A stretch of DNA of 64,000 bases from Yersinia canariae (GTDB lineage Bacteria > Pseudomonadota > Gammaproteobacteria > Enterobacterales > Enterobacteriaceae): assembly GCF_009831415.1 (NCBI RefSeq), contig NZ_CP043727.1:1922001-1986000 (forward strand). The letters are read 5' to 3'. Under the pieces are notes generated by a model. It did no database searches, was not told the origin of the DNA, and saw only the letters and a list, made by a program, of their open reading frames with translations. How positions within the stretch are numbered: position 1 is the stretch's first letter; each line of letters starts with the position of its first letter. Position numbers and translations under genes: made by a program. Shown piece after piece: positions 33,024-46,492 of the stretch.

Positions 33024-34282
33024 TGGCAATGGGAATGGGCGTTTCGCCACTTTCACTCCTCATCGGTTTACGTTTTAGCCGTGGCCGCCGTCGCGGCGGA
33101 ATGGTGTCATTAATTTCCGTGATTTCCACGTTGGGTATCGCCCTGGGTGTGGCGGTACTGATCGTCGGCTTAAGTGCTATGAATGGGTTCGAACGTGAGC
33201 TTAAAAACCGAATTTTGGCAGTAGTACCACATGGCGAAATTGCCGTTGTTAATCAGCCTTTCAGTGGTTGGCCACAAACCTTGCAACGGATTGAAAAAGT
33301 TCCCGGAATTGTCGCCGCGGCACCTTATATCAATTTCACTGGCTTGATTGAAAATGCCACGCAATTGCGCGCCGTGCAGGTCAAAGGGGTTGATCCCGAG
33401 GCCGAGCAGCGTCTCAGCGCACTGCCCAGTTTTGTGCTTGATAACGCCTGGAATAATTTTAAAGCAGGTCAGCAACAGATTATTTTAGGAAAAGGTCTGG
33501 CCGATGCCTTGGGTGTGAAACAGGGGTCGTGGCTGACGGTGATGATCCCTAATAGTGACCCTGAGATGAAATTGCTACAGCCCAAGCGCATCCGCTTGCA
33601 GGTGGCGGGCGTCTTTCAATTAAGCGGGCAACTGGATCATAGTCTCGCATTGGTACCTTTAGCGGATGCACAACAATATCTGGATATGGGTGACAGTGTC
33701 ACTGGTATAGCCATCAAGGTTGATGATGTCTATAACGCCAACAAACTGGTGCGCAATGCCGGTGAAGTCACAAATGCTTATGTGTATATCAGCAGTTGGA
33801 TTGGCACCTACGGCTATATGTATCGCGATATCCAAATGATCCGTACTATCATGTACTTAGCTATGATTTTGGTGATTGGGGTGGCCAGTTTTAATATTGT
33901 CTCCACTCTGGTCATGGCCGTTAAAGATAAAAGTAGTGATATAGCGGTGTTACGCACATTAGGGGCTAAAGATGGCCTGGTCCGGGCAATCTTTATCTGG
34001 TATGGCTTGTTAGCCGGGCTTATCGGCAGTGTTAGTGGTGCGGTTGTGGGAGTGATTGTCTCTTTGCAATTAACCAACATTATTCGTGGATTGGAAACGC
34101 TGATTGGCCATCAATTTCTGTCAGGTGATATCTATTTTATCGACTTTTTACCGTCAGAACTGCACTGGTTTGATGTGGCTTGCGTGTTAGCAACAGCGTT
34201 GGTTTTGAGCCTAATCGCCAGTTGGTATCCGGCTCGTCGTGCCAGCCGTATTGATCCGGCGCGGGTGCTAAGCGGGCAATAA
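33023..34282 (+). CDS. lolE: Lipoprotein-releasing ABC transporter permease LolE
   Basis: Paralogous permease partner of LolC. 419 aa; N terminus [19 protein letters not shown] and C terminus [16 protein letters not shown] match E. coli LolE. Starts at GTG 33023, sharing its G with the lolD TAG. An ATG two codons in (33029) is an alternative start. Confidence 0.95.
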   Translation: MAMGMGVSPLSLLIGLRFSRGRRRGGMVSLISVISTLGIALGVAVLIVGLSAMNGFERELKNRILAVVPHGEIAVVNQPFSGWPQTLQRIEKVPGIVAAAPYINFTGLIENATQLRAVQVKGVDPEAEQRLSALPSFVLDNAWNNFKAGQQQIILGKGLADALGVKQGSWLTVMIPNSDPEMKLLQPKRIRLQVAGVFQLSGQLDHSLALVPLADAQQYLDMGDSVTGIAIKVDDVYNANKLVRNAGEVTNAYVYISSWIGTYGYMYRDIQMIRTIMYLAMILVIGVASFNIVSTLVMAVKDKSSDIAVLRTLGAKDGLVRAIFIWYGLLAGLIGSVSGAVVGVIVSLQLTNIIRGLETLIGHQFLSGDIYFIDFLPSELHWFDVACVLATALVLSLIASWYPARRASRIDPARVLSGQ

Positions 34283-34347
34283 AAGAATCTAAAAAAAGTC
34301 ACTTTGGTAATCATTTCTCTGGACAATAATGGGTAAGGGGCGAGCTT

Positions 34348-35280
34348 ATGTATTACGGTTTTGATATGGGTGGCACCAAGATAGAGTTAGGCGTTTTTGA
34401 TGCTAACCTGCAACGAATCTGGCATAAGCGCGTCCCTACACCGCGTGAAGATTACCAACTGTTATTGCAAACATTACATCACTTAACATTGGAAGCAGAC
34501 GCCCATTGCGGTGTTAAAGGCAGTGTGGGCATTGGTATTCCTGGCCTACCCAATGCGGACGATGGGACGGTATTCACGGCAAATGTGCCTGCGGCAATGG
34601 GGCAATCATTGCAAAGCGACCTCTCCACATTGATTGAGCGCGAAGTTCGCATTGATAATGATGCTAACTGCTTTGCATTGTCGGAAGCTTGGGATCCCGA
34701 TTTTCGCCGCTATCCAACAGTATTAGGGCTGATTCTTGGCACGGGTGTCGGTGGTGGGCTGATTGTGAATGGCAATATTGTCAGTGGGCGTAACCATATC
34801 ACCGGCGAATTCGGTCATTTTCGCTTGCCAGTAGATGCATTGGATATTCTGGGGGCAGATATTCCGCGGGTAGCATGTGGTTGTGGTCATAACGGCTGTA
34901 TTGAGAATTACATTTCAGGGCGTGGCTTTGAATGGATGTACAAACACTTCAATCAGCAATCCTTGCCAGCGACTGAAATTATTGCCAACTATAATGTCGG
35001 TGAATCCAAAGCTGTAGCACATGTTGAACGCTTTATGGATGTACTGGCCGCTTGTTTAGGTAATTTATTGACTATGCTGGACCCGCATTTGGTCGTAATT
35101 GGTGGTGGATTATCTAATTTCGAGCATATTTATCAAGAACTACCAAAACGGCTGCCGCAGCACTTATTGCGAGTAGCCCGCTTGCCGCGCATCGAGAAAG
35201 CGCGTTATGGTGATTCGGGCGGTGTTCGTGGGGCGGCGTTCCTGCATTTGTCTGAGCGTTATTTAATCAATAGCAAATAA
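34348..35280 (+). CDS. nagK: N-acetylglucosamine kinase
   Basis: ROK-family kinase that phosphorylates GlcNAc released by cell-wall recycling, working with NagZ in the same window. 310 aa: ATP site [36 protein letters not shown], and the zinc motif [17 protein letters not shown]. It lies 65 bp after lolE and 27 bp before cobB. Confidence 0.94.
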   Translation: MYYGFDMGGTKIELGVFDANLQRIWHKRVPTPREDYQLLLQTLHHLTLEADAHCGVKGSVGIGIPGLPNADDGTVFTANVPAAMGQSLQSDLSTLIEREVRIDNDANCFALSEAWDPDFRRYPTVLGLILGTGVGGGLIVNGNIVSGRNHITGEFGHFRLPVDALDILGADIPRVACGCGHNGCIENYISGRGFEWMYKHFNQQSLPATEIIANYNVGESKAVAHVERFMDVLAACLGNLLTMLDPHLVVIGGGLSNFEHIYQELPKRLPQHLLRVARLPRIEKARYGDSGGVRGAAFLHLSERYLINSK

Positions 35281-35307
35281 AAATAGCTAAAATAGAGGCA
35301 AAAGGTT

Positions 35308-36144
35308 ATGCGCATTCGTCATCGGCTATGTCGGTTTCGCAAGAATAAGCACTTGCGGCATCAGCGTTTTCGCTCCCGTATTTTTCATCGAGACAGTGCC
35401 GCGACATCAGAAATGAAAAAGCCGTTTGTGGTGGTGCTGACTGGAGCCGGTATCTCAGCGGAATCCGGTATTCGTACTTTCCGCGCCGCAGATGGTTTGT
35501 GGGAAGAACATCAGGTGGAAGATGTTGCTACTCCTGAAGGGTATCGCCGTGATCCTGAATTAGTTCAGGCCTTTTATAATGCACGTCGACGTCAGTTACA
35601 GCAGCCGGACATTGCACCGAATGCCGCTCATTTTGCATTAGCTGATTTGGAAGCTGTTCTGGGTGATAACTTTGTGCTGATCACTCAAAATATAGATAAT
35701 TTGCATGAGAAGGCGGGAAGCACTCGCGTAATTCATATGCATGGCGAACTGCTAAAAGTGCGCTGCACACAGTCAGGTCAAGTTCTGGACTGGCCGGGTG
35801 ACCTCAGCGCGGGCGAGCGCTGCCATTGTTGCCAATTCCCATCGCCTCTGCGCCCACATATTGTGTGGTTTGGTGAAATGCCAATGGGAATGGATGAGAT
35901 TTATCAGGCGCTGGCCGAAGCAGATTTCTTTATTTCAATTGGTACATCAGGTCATGTCTATCCTGCGGCCGGCTTTGTTCATGAATCAAGTTTGCATGGT
36001 GCTCATACTGTCGAGTTGAATCTGGAGCCAAGCCAGGTGGAAAGTCAGTTTGATGAAAAACACTATGGATTAGCCAGCAAAGTGGTTCCTGAATATGTAC
36101 GCGAATTTTTGACAACGCGAGGCGAGAATCGCCAGGGCGACTAA
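35308..36144 (+). CDS. cobB: NAD-dependent protein deacylase CobB (sirtuin)
   Basis: Removes acetyl and succinyl groups from lysines. 278 aa: [26 protein letters not shown], catalytic His in [11 protein letters not shown], and the YNARRRQ segment whose Tyr and Arg allow desuccinylation (class III). The basic N-terminal extension (about 35 residues) fits the long isoform known in E. coli. A second ATG at 35413 ([10 protein letters not shown] follows) could give the short form. Confidence 0.95.
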   Translation: MRIRHRLCRFRKNKHLRHQRFRSRIFHRDSAATSEMKKPFVVVLTGAGISAESGIRTFRAADGLWEEHQVEDVATPEGYRRDPELVQAFYNARRRQLQQPDIAPNAAHFALADLEAVLGDNFVLITQNIDNLHEKAGSTRVIHMHGELLKVRCTQSGQVLDWPGDLSAGERCHCCQFPSPLRPHIVWFGEMPMGMDEIYQALAEADFFISIGTSGHVYPAAGFVHESSLHGAHTVELNLEPSQVESQFDEKHYGLASKVVPEYVREFLTTRGENRQGD

Positions 36145-36314
36145 ATGACTCGGCATAATGTATGCCGTAGTGTTATTCACGGTGTTCATTGAGCCAAAAT
36201 GGCGACTGAATAAGCAATAAACCGGGCTGGTTGAGAAATAATTCATCCGGCTCGGCTCTTCACGACGTTTTATTATTCTGGCTTAAGTTTGTCTAAACTG
36301 ACCTGACGCAATAT

Positions 36315-36328
36315 TTGATGGTGATCAC
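36315..36328. promoter_or_regulatory. FNR-like site upstream of pepT
   Basis: TTGATGGTGATCAC differs from the FNR consensus at one position and lies about 46 bp before the pepT start. pepT is FNR-dependent in Salmonella. Spacing to a clear -10 element is not convincing. Confidence 0.4.
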
Positions 36329-36367
36329 TTCCCCATAATGATATTCACAATTATGAAGGTGGGAACC

Positions 36368-37600
36368 ATGGACAAATTACTCGACCGCTTTTTCAACTAT
36401 GTTTCTTTTGATACACAAGCAAAAGCCAATGTAAAATCCGTGCCGAGCACTGAAGGGCAGCGCAAGCTGGCCTTGGTATTACAACATGAGTTGCAGGCGC
36501 TGGGTTTTTCTCACACTAGCGTGAGTGACCACGGTTGTGTGATGGCAACATTGCCTGCAAATGTCTCCTGGCCGGTCCCCACCATTGGTTTTATTGCTCA
36601 TCTTGATACTTCACCCGATTTCTCGGGTAAAAATGTTAACCCGCAGATTGTAGAAAACTACCGTGGTGGTGATATCGCTTTGGGGATGGGTGATGAGATT
36701 TTGTCCCCAGTCATGTTTCCCATTTTGCATCAACTGCTCGGACACACATTAATTACCACTGATGGTAAGACTTTACTGGGGGCTGATGATAAAGCGGGTA
36801 TTGCCGAAATTATCACTGCGATGGTGCGCTTAAAACACAATAATGTGCCGCATGGGGAGATCCGAATTGCTTTCACGCCGGATGAAGAGGTGGGCAAAGG
36901 TGCGCGCTTCTTTGATGTGGCAGGATTTAATGCGCAATGGGCTTATACCGTGGATGGCGGTGGTGTCGGTGAGTTGGAATTTGAGAACTTTAATGCGGCA
37001 TCGGTGACGATAAAGATTGTCGGTAATAATGTGCATCCCGGCAGCGCCAAAGGGGTGATGGTGAATGCATTGTCGCTGGCAACTCGTTTCCATCAAGAAT
37101 TACCCGCGAATGAAACTCCTGAATGTACAGAGGGTTATGACGGTTTTTATCATCTACAAAGCATTAAAGGCACGGTTGAACGCGCTGAAATGCACTATAT
37201 CGTACGAGATTTTAACCGCGATGGTTTTGAAGCACGTAAGAAAAACATGGTGGATATTGCTAAACGGGTAGGCAAAGGTTTACACCGCGATTGTTATATC
37301 GAAATCATTATGGACGATAGCTACTACAATATGCGTGAGCATATAATTAAGCATCCACATATCATCGAGATAGCACAGCAGGCGATGCGCGATTGCGATA
37401 TCACACCTATCATGAAACCGATTCGTGGTGGCACTGATGGTGCGCAGTTATCCTTCCTTGGTTTACCTTGCCCGAATATCTTTACAGGTGGCTATAATTA
37501 TCATGGTAAACATGAATTTATAACCTTGGAAGGGATGGAAAAAGCAGTCGAAGTTATCATGCGTATTGCTGAGCTAACGGCTAAACGAGCTAAAGAGTAA
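36368..37600 (+). CDS. pepT: Peptidase T (tripeptide aminopeptidase)
   Basis: Zinc-dependent cytosolic enzyme that removes the N-terminal residue of tripeptides. 410 aa, M20B family: metal and catalytic motifs [40 protein letters not shown] and a final [11 protein letters not shown]. Start ATG 36368 follows AAGGTGGG; a frame open from 36338 adds ten residues not seen in the family. Confidence 0.95.
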   Translation: MDKLLDRFFNYVSFDTQAKANVKSVPSTEGQRKLALVLQHELQALGFSHTSVSDHGCVMATLPANVSWPVPTIGFIAHLDTSPDFSGKNVNPQIVENYRGGDIALGMGDEILSPVMFPILHQLLGHTLITTDGKTLLGADDKAGIAEIITAMVRLKHNNVPHGEIRIAFTPDEEVGKGARFFDVAGFNAQWAYTVDGGGVGELEFENFNAASVTIKIVGNNVHPGSAKGVMVNALSLATRFHQELPANETPECTEGYDGFYHLQSIKGTVERAEMHYIVRDFNRDGFEARKKNMVDIAKRVGKGLHRDCYIEIIMDDSYYNMREHIIKHPHIIEIAQQAMRDCDITPIMKPIRGGTDGAQLSFLGLPCPNIFTGGYNYHGKHEFITLEGMEKAVEVIMRIAELTAKRAKE

Positions 37601-37620
37601 TAAGTCTGGCTGCCTAATTA

Positions 37621-37645
37621 AAACGCCCCGTTTATCGGGGCGTTT
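37621..37645. terminator. Bidirectional terminator between pepT and roxA
   Basis: AAACGCCCC, 7-nt spacer, GGGGCGTTT: a perfect 9-bp stem between two convergent genes, with T-rich tails on both strands. Confidence 0.9.
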
Positions 37646-37666
37646 GTGTATCATAAGTGGCTAATA

Positions 37667-38788
37667 TTAATCGTTAAAATACCAATAACCGCTGTTCACG
37701 AGCGCGGTAAGCATTGCCAGGAAGGAAGGATCTTCGAGTGCATCACCCAGTTTTGCAGCATCAACACTGAAGTGTTGACACAAAGCATCGGCGGCTTGTA
37801 AATGCGGGGTATTAATTAACTCACCGTTAGCAAAGCATTGGTCGCCAATACGCAGAACACGCAGACCAGTAAGTCGTTGTAATTCATCACCTTGCTTGAG
37901 AAGTTCATAAACATCACCAGCCTGATAAGGCGGCTCTGGCGGGGCGATATCCAGCTCATGACGAGATTGAGAAATAAACTCGCCAAACCAATTTTGGAAA
38001 TCCTCGGGTTGCTGGACTAAATCAAGCATCATGGCCCGAAGTTTATCGACTTCTTGTGGTAGCACTTCGGCGGGATGTTCCCGCAATTGTAAATCCGGAT
38101 CACTATAGCGGTAACTGCCTAACTCGCGAGAAAGCACATAGTCGGCAAAGCCGCTGACCAGCTCACGGCTATTAGGGGCACGGAAGCCGACTGAATAATT
38201 CAGTGCATTTTCAAGTGCATAGCCTTCATGAGGAAAGCCCGGTGGAATATAGAGAATATCACCCGGTTCCATTTCTTCATCAATAATGGCGTCGAATGGC
38301 CCAACTTGCAGCAGGTCAGGATGAGGGCAATGCTGCTTCATTTCTGCTTTTTCACCCACTCGCCAGCGGCGGCGACCGGTGCCTTGAATGATAAAAACAT
38401 CATATTGGTCAAAATGCGGGCCAACACCGCCCCCGGGTACTGAGAAGGAGATCATTAAATCGTCCATCCGCCAGTCAGAAAGTGGGCGGAATGGGCGCAT
38501 CAAGGCGGCGGCGGGTTCATGCCAGTGGTCAACGGCCTGTACCAGTAATGACCAATTAGTTTCACCTAAGTGATCAAAACTCTCAAATGGGCCATGGCTC
38601 ACTTCCCAGCGGCCATCTTCATGGCTCACCAGCCGGCTATCGACTTCATTCTCCATGGCTAAGCCAGCAAGCTCATCTGGTGAGAGCGGGTCAATAAAGT
38701 TTTTAAAGCCACGTTTGAGTATGACGGGGCGCTTTTGCCAGTAGCGTTGCAGAAAATCAGACCAATCGAGATTGAGTTGGTAATCCAT
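37667..38788 (-). CDS. roxA: Ribosomal protein uL16 arginine hydroxylase (YcfD/RoxA)
   Basis: 2-oxoglutarate/Fe(II) JmjC-type oxygenase that hydroxylates an arginine of ribosomal protein L16. 373 aa: iron ligands His125 and Asp127 (GPHFDQYD) and His187 (FPHEGYALEN), all at E. coli numbering, plus the C-terminal winged helix. The frame is open 18 codons upstream, but MDYQLNLDW matches the family. Confidence 0.94.
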   Translation of the reverse strand: MDYQLNLDWSDFLQRYWQKRPVILKRGFKNFIDPLSPDELAGLAMENEVDSRLVSHEDGRWEVSHGPFESFDHLGETNWSLLVQAVDHWHEPAAALMRPFRPLSDWRMDDLMISFSVPGGGVGPHFDQYDVFIIQGTGRRRWRVGEKAEMKQHCPHPDLLQVGPFDAIIDEEMEPGDILYIPPGFPHEGYALENALNYSVGFRAPNSRELVSGFADYVLSRELGSYRYSDPDLQLREHPAEVLPQEVDKLRAMMLDLVQQPEDFQNWFGEFISQSRHELDIAPPEPPYQAGDVYELLKQGDELQRLTGLRVLRIGDQCFANGELINTPHLQAADALCQHFSVDAAKLGDALEDPSFLAMLTALVNSGYWYFND

Positions 38789-38870
38789 GTTTATTCCAGG
38801 ATATGGGTGAACTTGCTTGCGATTATAACGGATGCCTGTCATTAGTATCAGGTGTTGTTAGGCAAATTTA

Positions 38871-40325
38871 TTAATCAGCGTGATAATCATTTTGCTGGCC
38901 AAAAATCACCATCATCCTTGCTCCCCCTAAGGGGCTTTCCGTGATGGTTATCTTGCCTTGATATTGTTCAATAATTTCGGCCGCAACAGATAATCCAAGC
39001 CCTTGCCCCGGGCGCAAAGTATCCACACGCTGGCCTCGTTGGAAAATCAATTGTCTTTTACTTTCAGGGATACCCGGCCCATCATCGTCAACGACGATGG
39101 TGAGTTGTTTTTCAGAGTGCAGGGCCGTTATTTCGACGAACTCCAGGCAGTACTTGCAAGCATTCTCCAGAACATTGCCCATCACTTCCATAAAGTCATT
39201 TTGTTCGCCCAAAAAAGTCACTTCAGGTGAAATGTCTAACGTCAACACCACCCCTTTGCGTTGATAAACTTTATTGAGAGCACTGCACAGGCTATCAAGT
39301 AGGGCGGGAACAGAATGAATTTCGCGAATCAATACGTTATGTTCGGAGCGCATACTGGCCCGATGTAGATAATAGCCAATTTGCTGAGAAATACGACTTA
39401 TCTGCTCAAGCATAATGGGTTCCACTTCTTCAATGGTCGTCTGCTTCCCCGTGCGCAAAGAGCGCAATGTCGTTTGCAATACTGCCAGCGGCGTTTTGAG
39501 GCTATGAGTGAGGTCGGAGAGCGTTGTGCGATATTTTGTATACCGCTGGCGTTCATTGGTTAGCAAAATATTGAGATTTCGAACCAAGCTCTGCAATTCG
39601 CGTGGAGGATTCTCATCCAGTTGATCTCGCTCACCTTTTTCTAACTGACCTATCTGACTGGCCAGGGCTTTAATGGGCCTTAAGCTCCAATAGGCGGCAA
39701 GCCAAAGCAAAGGAACAACTAACAGTAAATTCGCTAGCAAGACATAACTAAACCAGTTCCAGACCAAATCTGAGCGCTGTAATTCTTGCGGAATCGTATC
39801 GACAACCACAATAGAGAGCTGTGGTAAACGCGGTGTCGCGGGATAAGTATTCACGGATACGGAATGAGTGAGAGCGCTGCTGTCAGTATCATCATATTTT
39901 TTTAGCTGGTCTTGCGCTTTCGGGTTATCACCCAACATCATGCTACTGATATGTGTACCGGTATCCAGCTCATAAAACCCCGGTTTTTGTAACCAACTCT
40001 TTTCGATATGAGACTCAAGTTCGGGCACATTTCGTTGACGCCACAGAATATTGCCATTTTTATCGTAAATCAGAACCAGTGTAGGTATGTTCAGTTCAAG
40101 TTCTGGCGGAACTGAGATGCTCAACTTGTTGTCATGCCACTGGGCCAAACTGAAAAATAAATTACTTTCACCGCGATGGGCACTGAAGGTGTTTTTATCA
40201 AAGCTGACAATATAGCCGACGACGGCGACCATACCATAGGATAACGACAGCGCTAAGATGACACCGGCTGTCGCCATAAGAAAACGGGCACGAAGAGAGA
40301 ATGGCTTGTTATTTTTCCTGAACAT
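38871..40325 (-). CDS. phoQ: Sensor histidine kinase PhoQ
   Basis: Inner-membrane sensor of low Mg2+, acid and antimicrobial peptides. 484 aa: two membrane helices (about 17-43 and 190-215), periplasmic PAS-like sensor, HAMP, H-box [16 protein letters not shown] (His near 277), N-box [10 protein letters not shown], and G-boxes DDGPGIP and GQGLGLSVA. The membrane-facing acidic patch (EDDDDAE in E. coli) reads YDDTDSSA here, with fewer acidic residues. Start is 5 bp after the phoP stop; same operon. Confidence 0.96.
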   Translation of the reverse strand: MFRKNNKPFSLRARFLMATAGVILALSLSYGMVAVVGYIVSFDKNTFSAHRGESNLFFSLAQWHDNKLSISVPPELELNIPTLVLIYDKNGNILWRQRNVPELESHIEKSWLQKPGFYELDTGTHISSMMLGDNPKAQDQLKKYDDTDSSALTHSVSVNTYPATPRLPQLSIVVVDTIPQELQRSDLVWNWFSYVLLANLLLVVPLLWLAAYWSLRPIKALASQIGQLEKGERDQLDENPPRELQSLVRNLNILLTNERQRYTKYRTTLSDLTHSLKTPLAVLQTTLRSLRTGKQTTIEEVEPIMLEQISRISQQIGYYLHRASMRSEHNVLIREIHSVPALLDSLCSALNKVYQRKGVVLTLDISPEVTFLGEQNDFMEVMGNVLENACKYCLEFVEITALHSEKQLTIVVDDDGPGIPESKRQLIFQRGQRVDTLRPGQGLGLSVAAEIIEQYQGKITITESPLGGARMMVIFGQQNDYHAD

Positions 40326-40330
40326 GATGT

Positions 40331-41002
40331 CTAGTTGGCGTCAAAACGGTATCCCTGACCACGGATGGTCATAATCACTTCACCTTCATGTTCTGCCTGC
40401 AGTTTTTTACGTAAACGGCCCATTAATACATCAATGGTATGGCTTTCACGCAGTTCTGCATCAGGATAAAGTTGCAGCATTAACGTATCTTTGCTGACGA
40501 CTTTTCCTGCATTACGAATAAGAGTTTCAATGATAGTGTATTCGAAAGCGGTCAGTTTAATCTGTTGCTGATTGACGCACAACTCTCGACGTGAAAGGTC
40601 AATTTGAAACGGAGGAAATTCAATTATCTGAGATGCCAGGCCGATATTACGCCGCATCAAAGCTTGAATACGCGCGATAACTTCTTCCAGATGAAAAGGC
40701 TTGGTAACATAATCGTCTGCACCAGCTTCCAGCACCGCGACTTTATCTTGCCAGCTTTCGCGTGCCGTCAGCACCAAAATCGGGAGATTTGTCTGATGGC
40801 TACGCCAGCGACGTATAAGACTCAACCCATCTTCACCCGGCAAGCCAAGATCGATAATAGCGATATCTGGGGCATGTTCTTGCAAGAAATAGTCTGCCTC
40901 TTTGGCATCTTCCGCCGCATCAACCTGATGACCCATTTCACGCATTTGCACGGTTAGATGGTGACGCAACAAAGCATTATCTTCGACAACTAAAACCCGC
41001 AT
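40331..41002 (-). CDS. phoP: Response regulator PhoP
   Basis: OmpR-family activator of Mg2+ and virulence genes. 223 aa: receiver domain with phosphoacceptor Asp51 ([11 protein letters not shown]), TARES and KPFHLEEV, and a C-terminal winged helix ([13 protein letters not shown] to [10 protein letters not shown]). A clear PhoP box was not found in the short upstream gap. Confidence 0.97.
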   Translation of the reverse strand: MRVLVVEDNALLRHHLTVQMREMGHQVDAAEDAKEADYFLQEHAPDIAIIDLGLPGEDGLSLIRRWRSHQTNLPILVLTARESWQDKVAVLEAGADDYVTKPFHLEEVIARIQALMRRNIGLASQIIEFPPFQIDLSRRELCVNQQQIKLTAFEYTIIETLIRNAGKVVSKDTLMLQLYPDAELRESHTIDVLMGRLRKKLQAEHEGEVIMTIRGQGYRFDAN

Positions 41003-41073
41003 GCAACATTCCTCGATAAGACGTTAACCGGGTAACATGATATTACCCGACAAGTAAAAATTAAAACAGTGAC

Positions 41074-41697
41074 TTAGAAAGTGTAACGCAAACCTACTTT
41101 CATCGCCTGATCACTGACTTTCCAGTTATGGTAGGTGTAACCCACTTCAGCGGCGAGGCTTTCTGTCAGAGCATAGTCTGTTGTTATCCGCGCTTCATGG
41201 AATGCCCGGCCATCATAGTTTGCCAAACGGTAGGCAACATCAAGCCCGATATCCTGTGATAACGTGCTTTTGATGCCGACTTCACCAGTAGCACTATTGT
41301 AAGTATTGGTTTTTTTACCGTCTTTGCTGGCATCAAACACCATGGCATGCCGGCTGCCACCCACTAAGGTGTAAAAATCAATATTGGGTGAGAATGCAAC
41401 ATGGTAACCCAACCCAAGGACGGCTTCCGCAAGACCCCGGTCACTATTGGCAATACTGTTTATACGGCCATCAATAAACAGATCGTTATCAAAACCATAG
41501 CCGCCGTTAAGGTAGATTCCGCCCATATCACGGTTGCCGATATGGCTGTATTGGCCTTGATTAAATTGTTTATCAAAGCGGTCATTACTACTGATTGAAC
41601 CATATTGCAGGCCACCGGCGACATAGGTGTAATCAGCGGCCATGGCGGCAGTACAGGTCGCCATTAGGGCGAGAGAAAGTAGTGTTTTCTTCAACAT
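41074..41697 (-). CDS. Outer-membrane beta-barrel protein of unknown function
   Basis: 207 aa with a classical signal peptide (MLKKTLLSLALMATCTAAMA, cleavage before ADYTYV), alternating hydrophobic strands rich in Tyr and Gly, and a C-terminal aromatic residue (GLRYTF), the pattern recognised by the BAM machinery. Size fits an 8-stranded barrel. The frame is open to 41832, but the ATG at 41697 gives the signal peptide and has GGAG before it. It lies between purB and phoP, which are adjacent in E. coli. I do not recognise the family with confidence; OmpX/Ail or YfaZ-like barrels are possible relatives. Confidence 0.8.
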   Translation of the reverse strand: MLKKTLLSLALMATCTAAMAADYTYVAGGLQYGSISSNDRFDKQFNQGQYSHIGNRDMGGIYLNGGYGFDNDLFIDGRINSIANSDRGLAEAVLGLGYHVAFSPNIDFYTLVGGSRHAMVFDASKDGKKTNTYNSATGEVGIKSTLSQDIGLDVAYRLANYDGRAFHEARITTDYALTESLAAEVGYTYHNWKVSDQAMKVGLRYTF

Positions 41698-41852
41698 AAT
41701 GATAATAGCTCCAGCGAGTGTAACGTCCTTTTTGACATCGCTTGTATTATCAATGACAGCGGCTAAACCGGGGCTAAACAGGGGCAGTACGCAGGGGAAT
41801 AAGCAATTATACAGGTGGCATTGTTTTGCCACCTGTACTTGAGGCTAATACA

Positions 41853-43875
<2,023 letters not shown>

Positions 43876-43906
43876 GGTCACTCCTGTAATCGTTCTGGTT
43901 CATTAA

Positions 43907-43979
43907 TATACCCGTCATACTTCAAGCGGCATGTGCGTTTTCTGCTCTCGACTTCCCGCCTTCCCGCAACTTAGGGTAT
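43907..43979. repeat. Internally deleted ERIC-type repeat between hflD and mnmA
   Basis: TATACCCGTCATACTTCAAG at one end and CCGCCTTCCCGCAAC followed by TTAGGGTAT at the other match the two arms of enterobacterial ERIC elements from memory. The central part of the usual 126-127 bp is missing. Ends are inverted (TATACCC / GGGTAT). Confidence 0.65.
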
Positions 43980-43987
43980 GGGTTGAA

Positions 43988-45109
43988 TTAGTTTGTAACT
44001 GAACCAGGCAGTGGGTAGCGCTCTTCTATAATACCACCTCCGAGGCAGACTTCGCCTTGGTAGAAAACCGCAGACTGGCCGGGCGTTACTGCGGCCACGG
44101 GATTGTCAAACCGTACCTCAACACGCTCGTCATCCAGTGGCGTCACAGTGCAAGGAATGTCCTGTTGGCGGTAACGAGTTTTTACCACGCAGCGGAAAGC
44201 GGCGGTGACAGGTTCTCTGTCAACCCAATGTAATTGTTGGGCAATCAGGCCCACTGACATTAAACGAGGATGTTCATGTCCTTGCGCGACCAGCAAGATA
44301 TTGTTGGCAACATCTTTATCCACAACATACCAAGGGTCATCGCCGCCATCTTTCGTGCCGCCAATACCTAAACCTTTGCGTTGACCCAGAGTGTGATACA
44401 TCAGCCCCTGATGTTCACCCACATGTTGGCCGTCAACTGTCATGATTGGGCCGGGTTGGGCAGGCAGATAGCGGCCCAGGAAATCACGGAATTTGCGCTC
44501 ACCGATAAAGCAGATACCCGTTGAGTCTTTTTTCTTGGCGGTAACCAGATCAAGTTGTTCGGCGATACGGCGCACTTCTGGCTTTTCTAATTCACCGACA
44601 GGGAACAGGCTTTGAGCGAGTTGTTCGTGACTTAAGGTGTAAAGGAAATAACTTTGGTCTTTATTACCATCAAGGCCACGCAACAAGCGGCTTTTACCCT
44701 CGACATCCTGACGACGGACATAGTGACCGGTAGCAATGTAGTCCGCACCCAAGTCTTCGGCAGCGAACTCAAGGAAAGCTTTAAATTTGATTTCTTTATT
44801 ACACAGAATATCAGGGTTAGGAGTGCGTCCTGCTTTATATTCTTCCAGGAACAGTTCGAACACGTTATCCCAGTATTCTGCAGCAAAATTGACGGTGTGC
44901 AACTCCATGCCCAGTTTGTCGCATACTGCTTGAGCATCGGCCAAATCGGTCGCTGCTGAGCAATACTCTTCGCCATCATCCTCTTCCCAGTTCTTCATGA
45001 ACAAGCCGGCAACTTGATAGCCCTGTTGCTGGAGCAGGTAGGCGGAAACGGAAGAATCGACACCGCCGGACATACCGACGATTACTTTTTTCTGGCTGTT
45101 ATCTGACAT
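43988..45109 (-). CDS. mnmA: tRNA-specific 2-thiouridylase MnmA
   Basis: Makes the 2-thio group of uridine-34 in Lys, Glu and Gln tRNAs. 373 aa: PP-loop MSGGVDSS (13-20), catalytic Cys103 (ILCNKEIKF) and Cys200 ([12 protein letters not shown]), and [11 protein letters not shown]. Start ATG 45109 ([12 protein letters not shown]) matches the family; the frame is open further upstream. Order mnmA-hflD-purB as in E. coli. Confidence 0.96.
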   Translation of the reverse strand: MSDNSQKKVIVGMSGGVDSSVSAYLLQQQGYQVAGLFMKNWEEDDGEEYCSAATDLADAQAVCDKLGMELHTVNFAAEYWDNVFELFLEEYKAGRTPNPDILCNKEIKFKAFLEFAAEDLGADYIATGHYVRRQDVEGKSRLLRGLDGNKDQSYFLYTLSHEQLAQSLFPVGELEKPEVRRIAEQLDLVTAKKKDSTGICFIGERKFRDFLGRYLPAQPGPIMTVDGQHVGEHQGLMYHTLGQRKGLGIGGTKDGGDDPWYVVDKDVANNILLVAQGHEHPRLMSVGLIAQQLHWVDREPVTAAFRCVVKTRYRQQDIPCTVTPLDDERVEVRFDNPVAAVTPGQSAVFYQGEVCLGGGIIEERYPLPGSVTN

Positions 45110-45296
45110 GGGAGTCTCACTAACGTAAATACCTACAGCCCCAGAGAAGGCGATGACGGATGACATTATCCGACTAACTTTTCAACGCGGGTAAGGCATT
45201 ATAAAAACAAGCGCCGGATTTTATCACGTTGACTGCATTGCTGCATGGTAGATTCGCACTCTCGGTAAAATTACCTGAGTAAATCAAATTAGCCTT

Positions 45297-45743
45297 TTAT
45301 AAGGGCCAGTTAAATGAGCCAACCAGATCAAGCGAATAACGCTCGGGTTGTTGATAGCAACGGATACTTTCAGCAACTAAGGGTGAGCGCAAATTACCCG
45401 CTTGCAGTATCTCATCAGCAGTGAGCCACAGGCAGCAGTCGATATCGCTGTCATGGGGGTGTGTGGGTAAGGGGGCCAGTAGCTCAATAACAAAAGCGAA
45501 ACGCAAAAAGGCGGTTTTATCCGGTGCTAGCCATTGGTGCATACGCAAAAAAGATTGCGGAGTGGCCCGAATACCGGTTTCTTCCCACAATTCTCTTTCT
45601 GCGGCCTGTAGTAGAGTTTCATCAGCTTCTAAATGGCCCGCTGGCTGATTCCATAATTTTTTGCCATTGATAGTCTCTTCGACGATCAAAAACTTCCCTT
45701 GAGCATGCACAACACATGCCACGGTGACATTGGGCTTAAACAT
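45297..45743 (-). CDS. nudJ: Nudix phosphatase NudJ
   Basis: 148-aa Nudix hydrolase. The box [23 protein letters not shown] fits GX5EX7REUXEEXGU. E. coli NudJ acts on HMP-PP, thiamine diphosphate and nucleoside phosphates. The first 8 bp overlap the end of rluE, so the pair is co-transcribed. Confidence 0.93.
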   Translation of the reverse strand: MFKPNVTVACVVHAQGKFLIVEETINGKKLWNQPAGHLEADETLLQAAERELWEETGIRATPQSFLRMHQWLAPDKTAFLRFAFVIELLAPLPTHPHDSDIDCCLWLTADEILQAGNLRSPLVAESIRCYQQPERYSLDLVGSFNWPL

Positions 45744-46362
45744 GTTTTATCTCCTTCCATTCGCCGGGCTGTAAATCATCAAGGCTTAAATTTCCCATAC
45801 TAAAACGTATCAGGCGCAGGGTAGGGAAGCCAATATGGGCTGTCATTCTGCGCACCTGCCGGTTACGGCCTTCGAAAAGAGTGACCTTTAGCCAACTTGT
45901 GGGGATGGCTTTGCGCTCTCGAATTGGCGGATTACGCGGCCATAACCATGTAGGTTCGCTAACCAATTCCGCACCGGCGGGTAATGTCGGGCCGTCTTTT
46001 AAGGTGATTCCAGCCCTTAATTGGCTGAGCACGTCATCGCCCGGCACCCCTTCGACTTGTACAAAATAGACTTTACCGGTTTTCTGGGCGGGTTGCGTGA
46101 GCATGGCCTGCAATTTGCCATCATTAGTTAATACCAGTAAACCTTCGCTATCACGATCAAGCCGACCGGCAGCATAAACATCTGTAAAAGGAATAAATTC
46201 CTTCAAAGTTGTGCGCCCGGACTCATCTGTGAACTGTGGTAAAACATCAAATGGCTTGTTGAATAACAATACTCGTCGTGGGGCCATGGGCTTCGCCTGT
46301 TTAGCCTGTGTCTTGGTGCTGAATCGGTTAACTTTGTGATTTTTAACAGAGAATTTATTCAT
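45736..46362 (-). CDS. rluE: 23S rRNA pseudouridine-2457 synthase
   Basis: RsuA-family enzyme without an S4 domain. 208 aa; catalytic Asp69 in [13 protein letters not shown], then [11 protein letters not shown] and the C-terminal [10 protein letters not shown] motif. N-terminal about 25 residues are basic and poorly conserved. Divergent from icd. Confidence 0.93.
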   Translation of the reverse strand: MNKFSVKNHKVNRFSTKTQAKQAKPMAPRRVLLFNKPFDVLPQFTDESGRTTLKEFIPFTDVYAAGRLDRDSEGLLVLTNDGKLQAMLTQPAQKTGKVYFVQVEGVPGDDVLSQLRAGITLKDGPTLPAGAELVSEPTWLWPRNPPIRERKAIPTSWLKVTLFEGRNRQVRRMTAHIGFPTLRLIRFSMGNLSLDDLQPGEWKEIKHV

Positions 46363-46492
46363 GATTATTGCGATTTCGAATGATTAGCGCATTATACCTC
46401 AATCTGTTTCGGATTGGCGTGGAACGAATATTCAAGTAGTATTGACACGAATCTTACAAGGCATTAACAAAATTGCGCTGAAGGAGAGGTTG

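Noticed and set aside
41003..41073. PhoP box upstream of phoP
   Set aside because: GGTTAAC and TGTTTTA occur, but no pair fits two GTTTA half-sites at the required 5-bp spacing.
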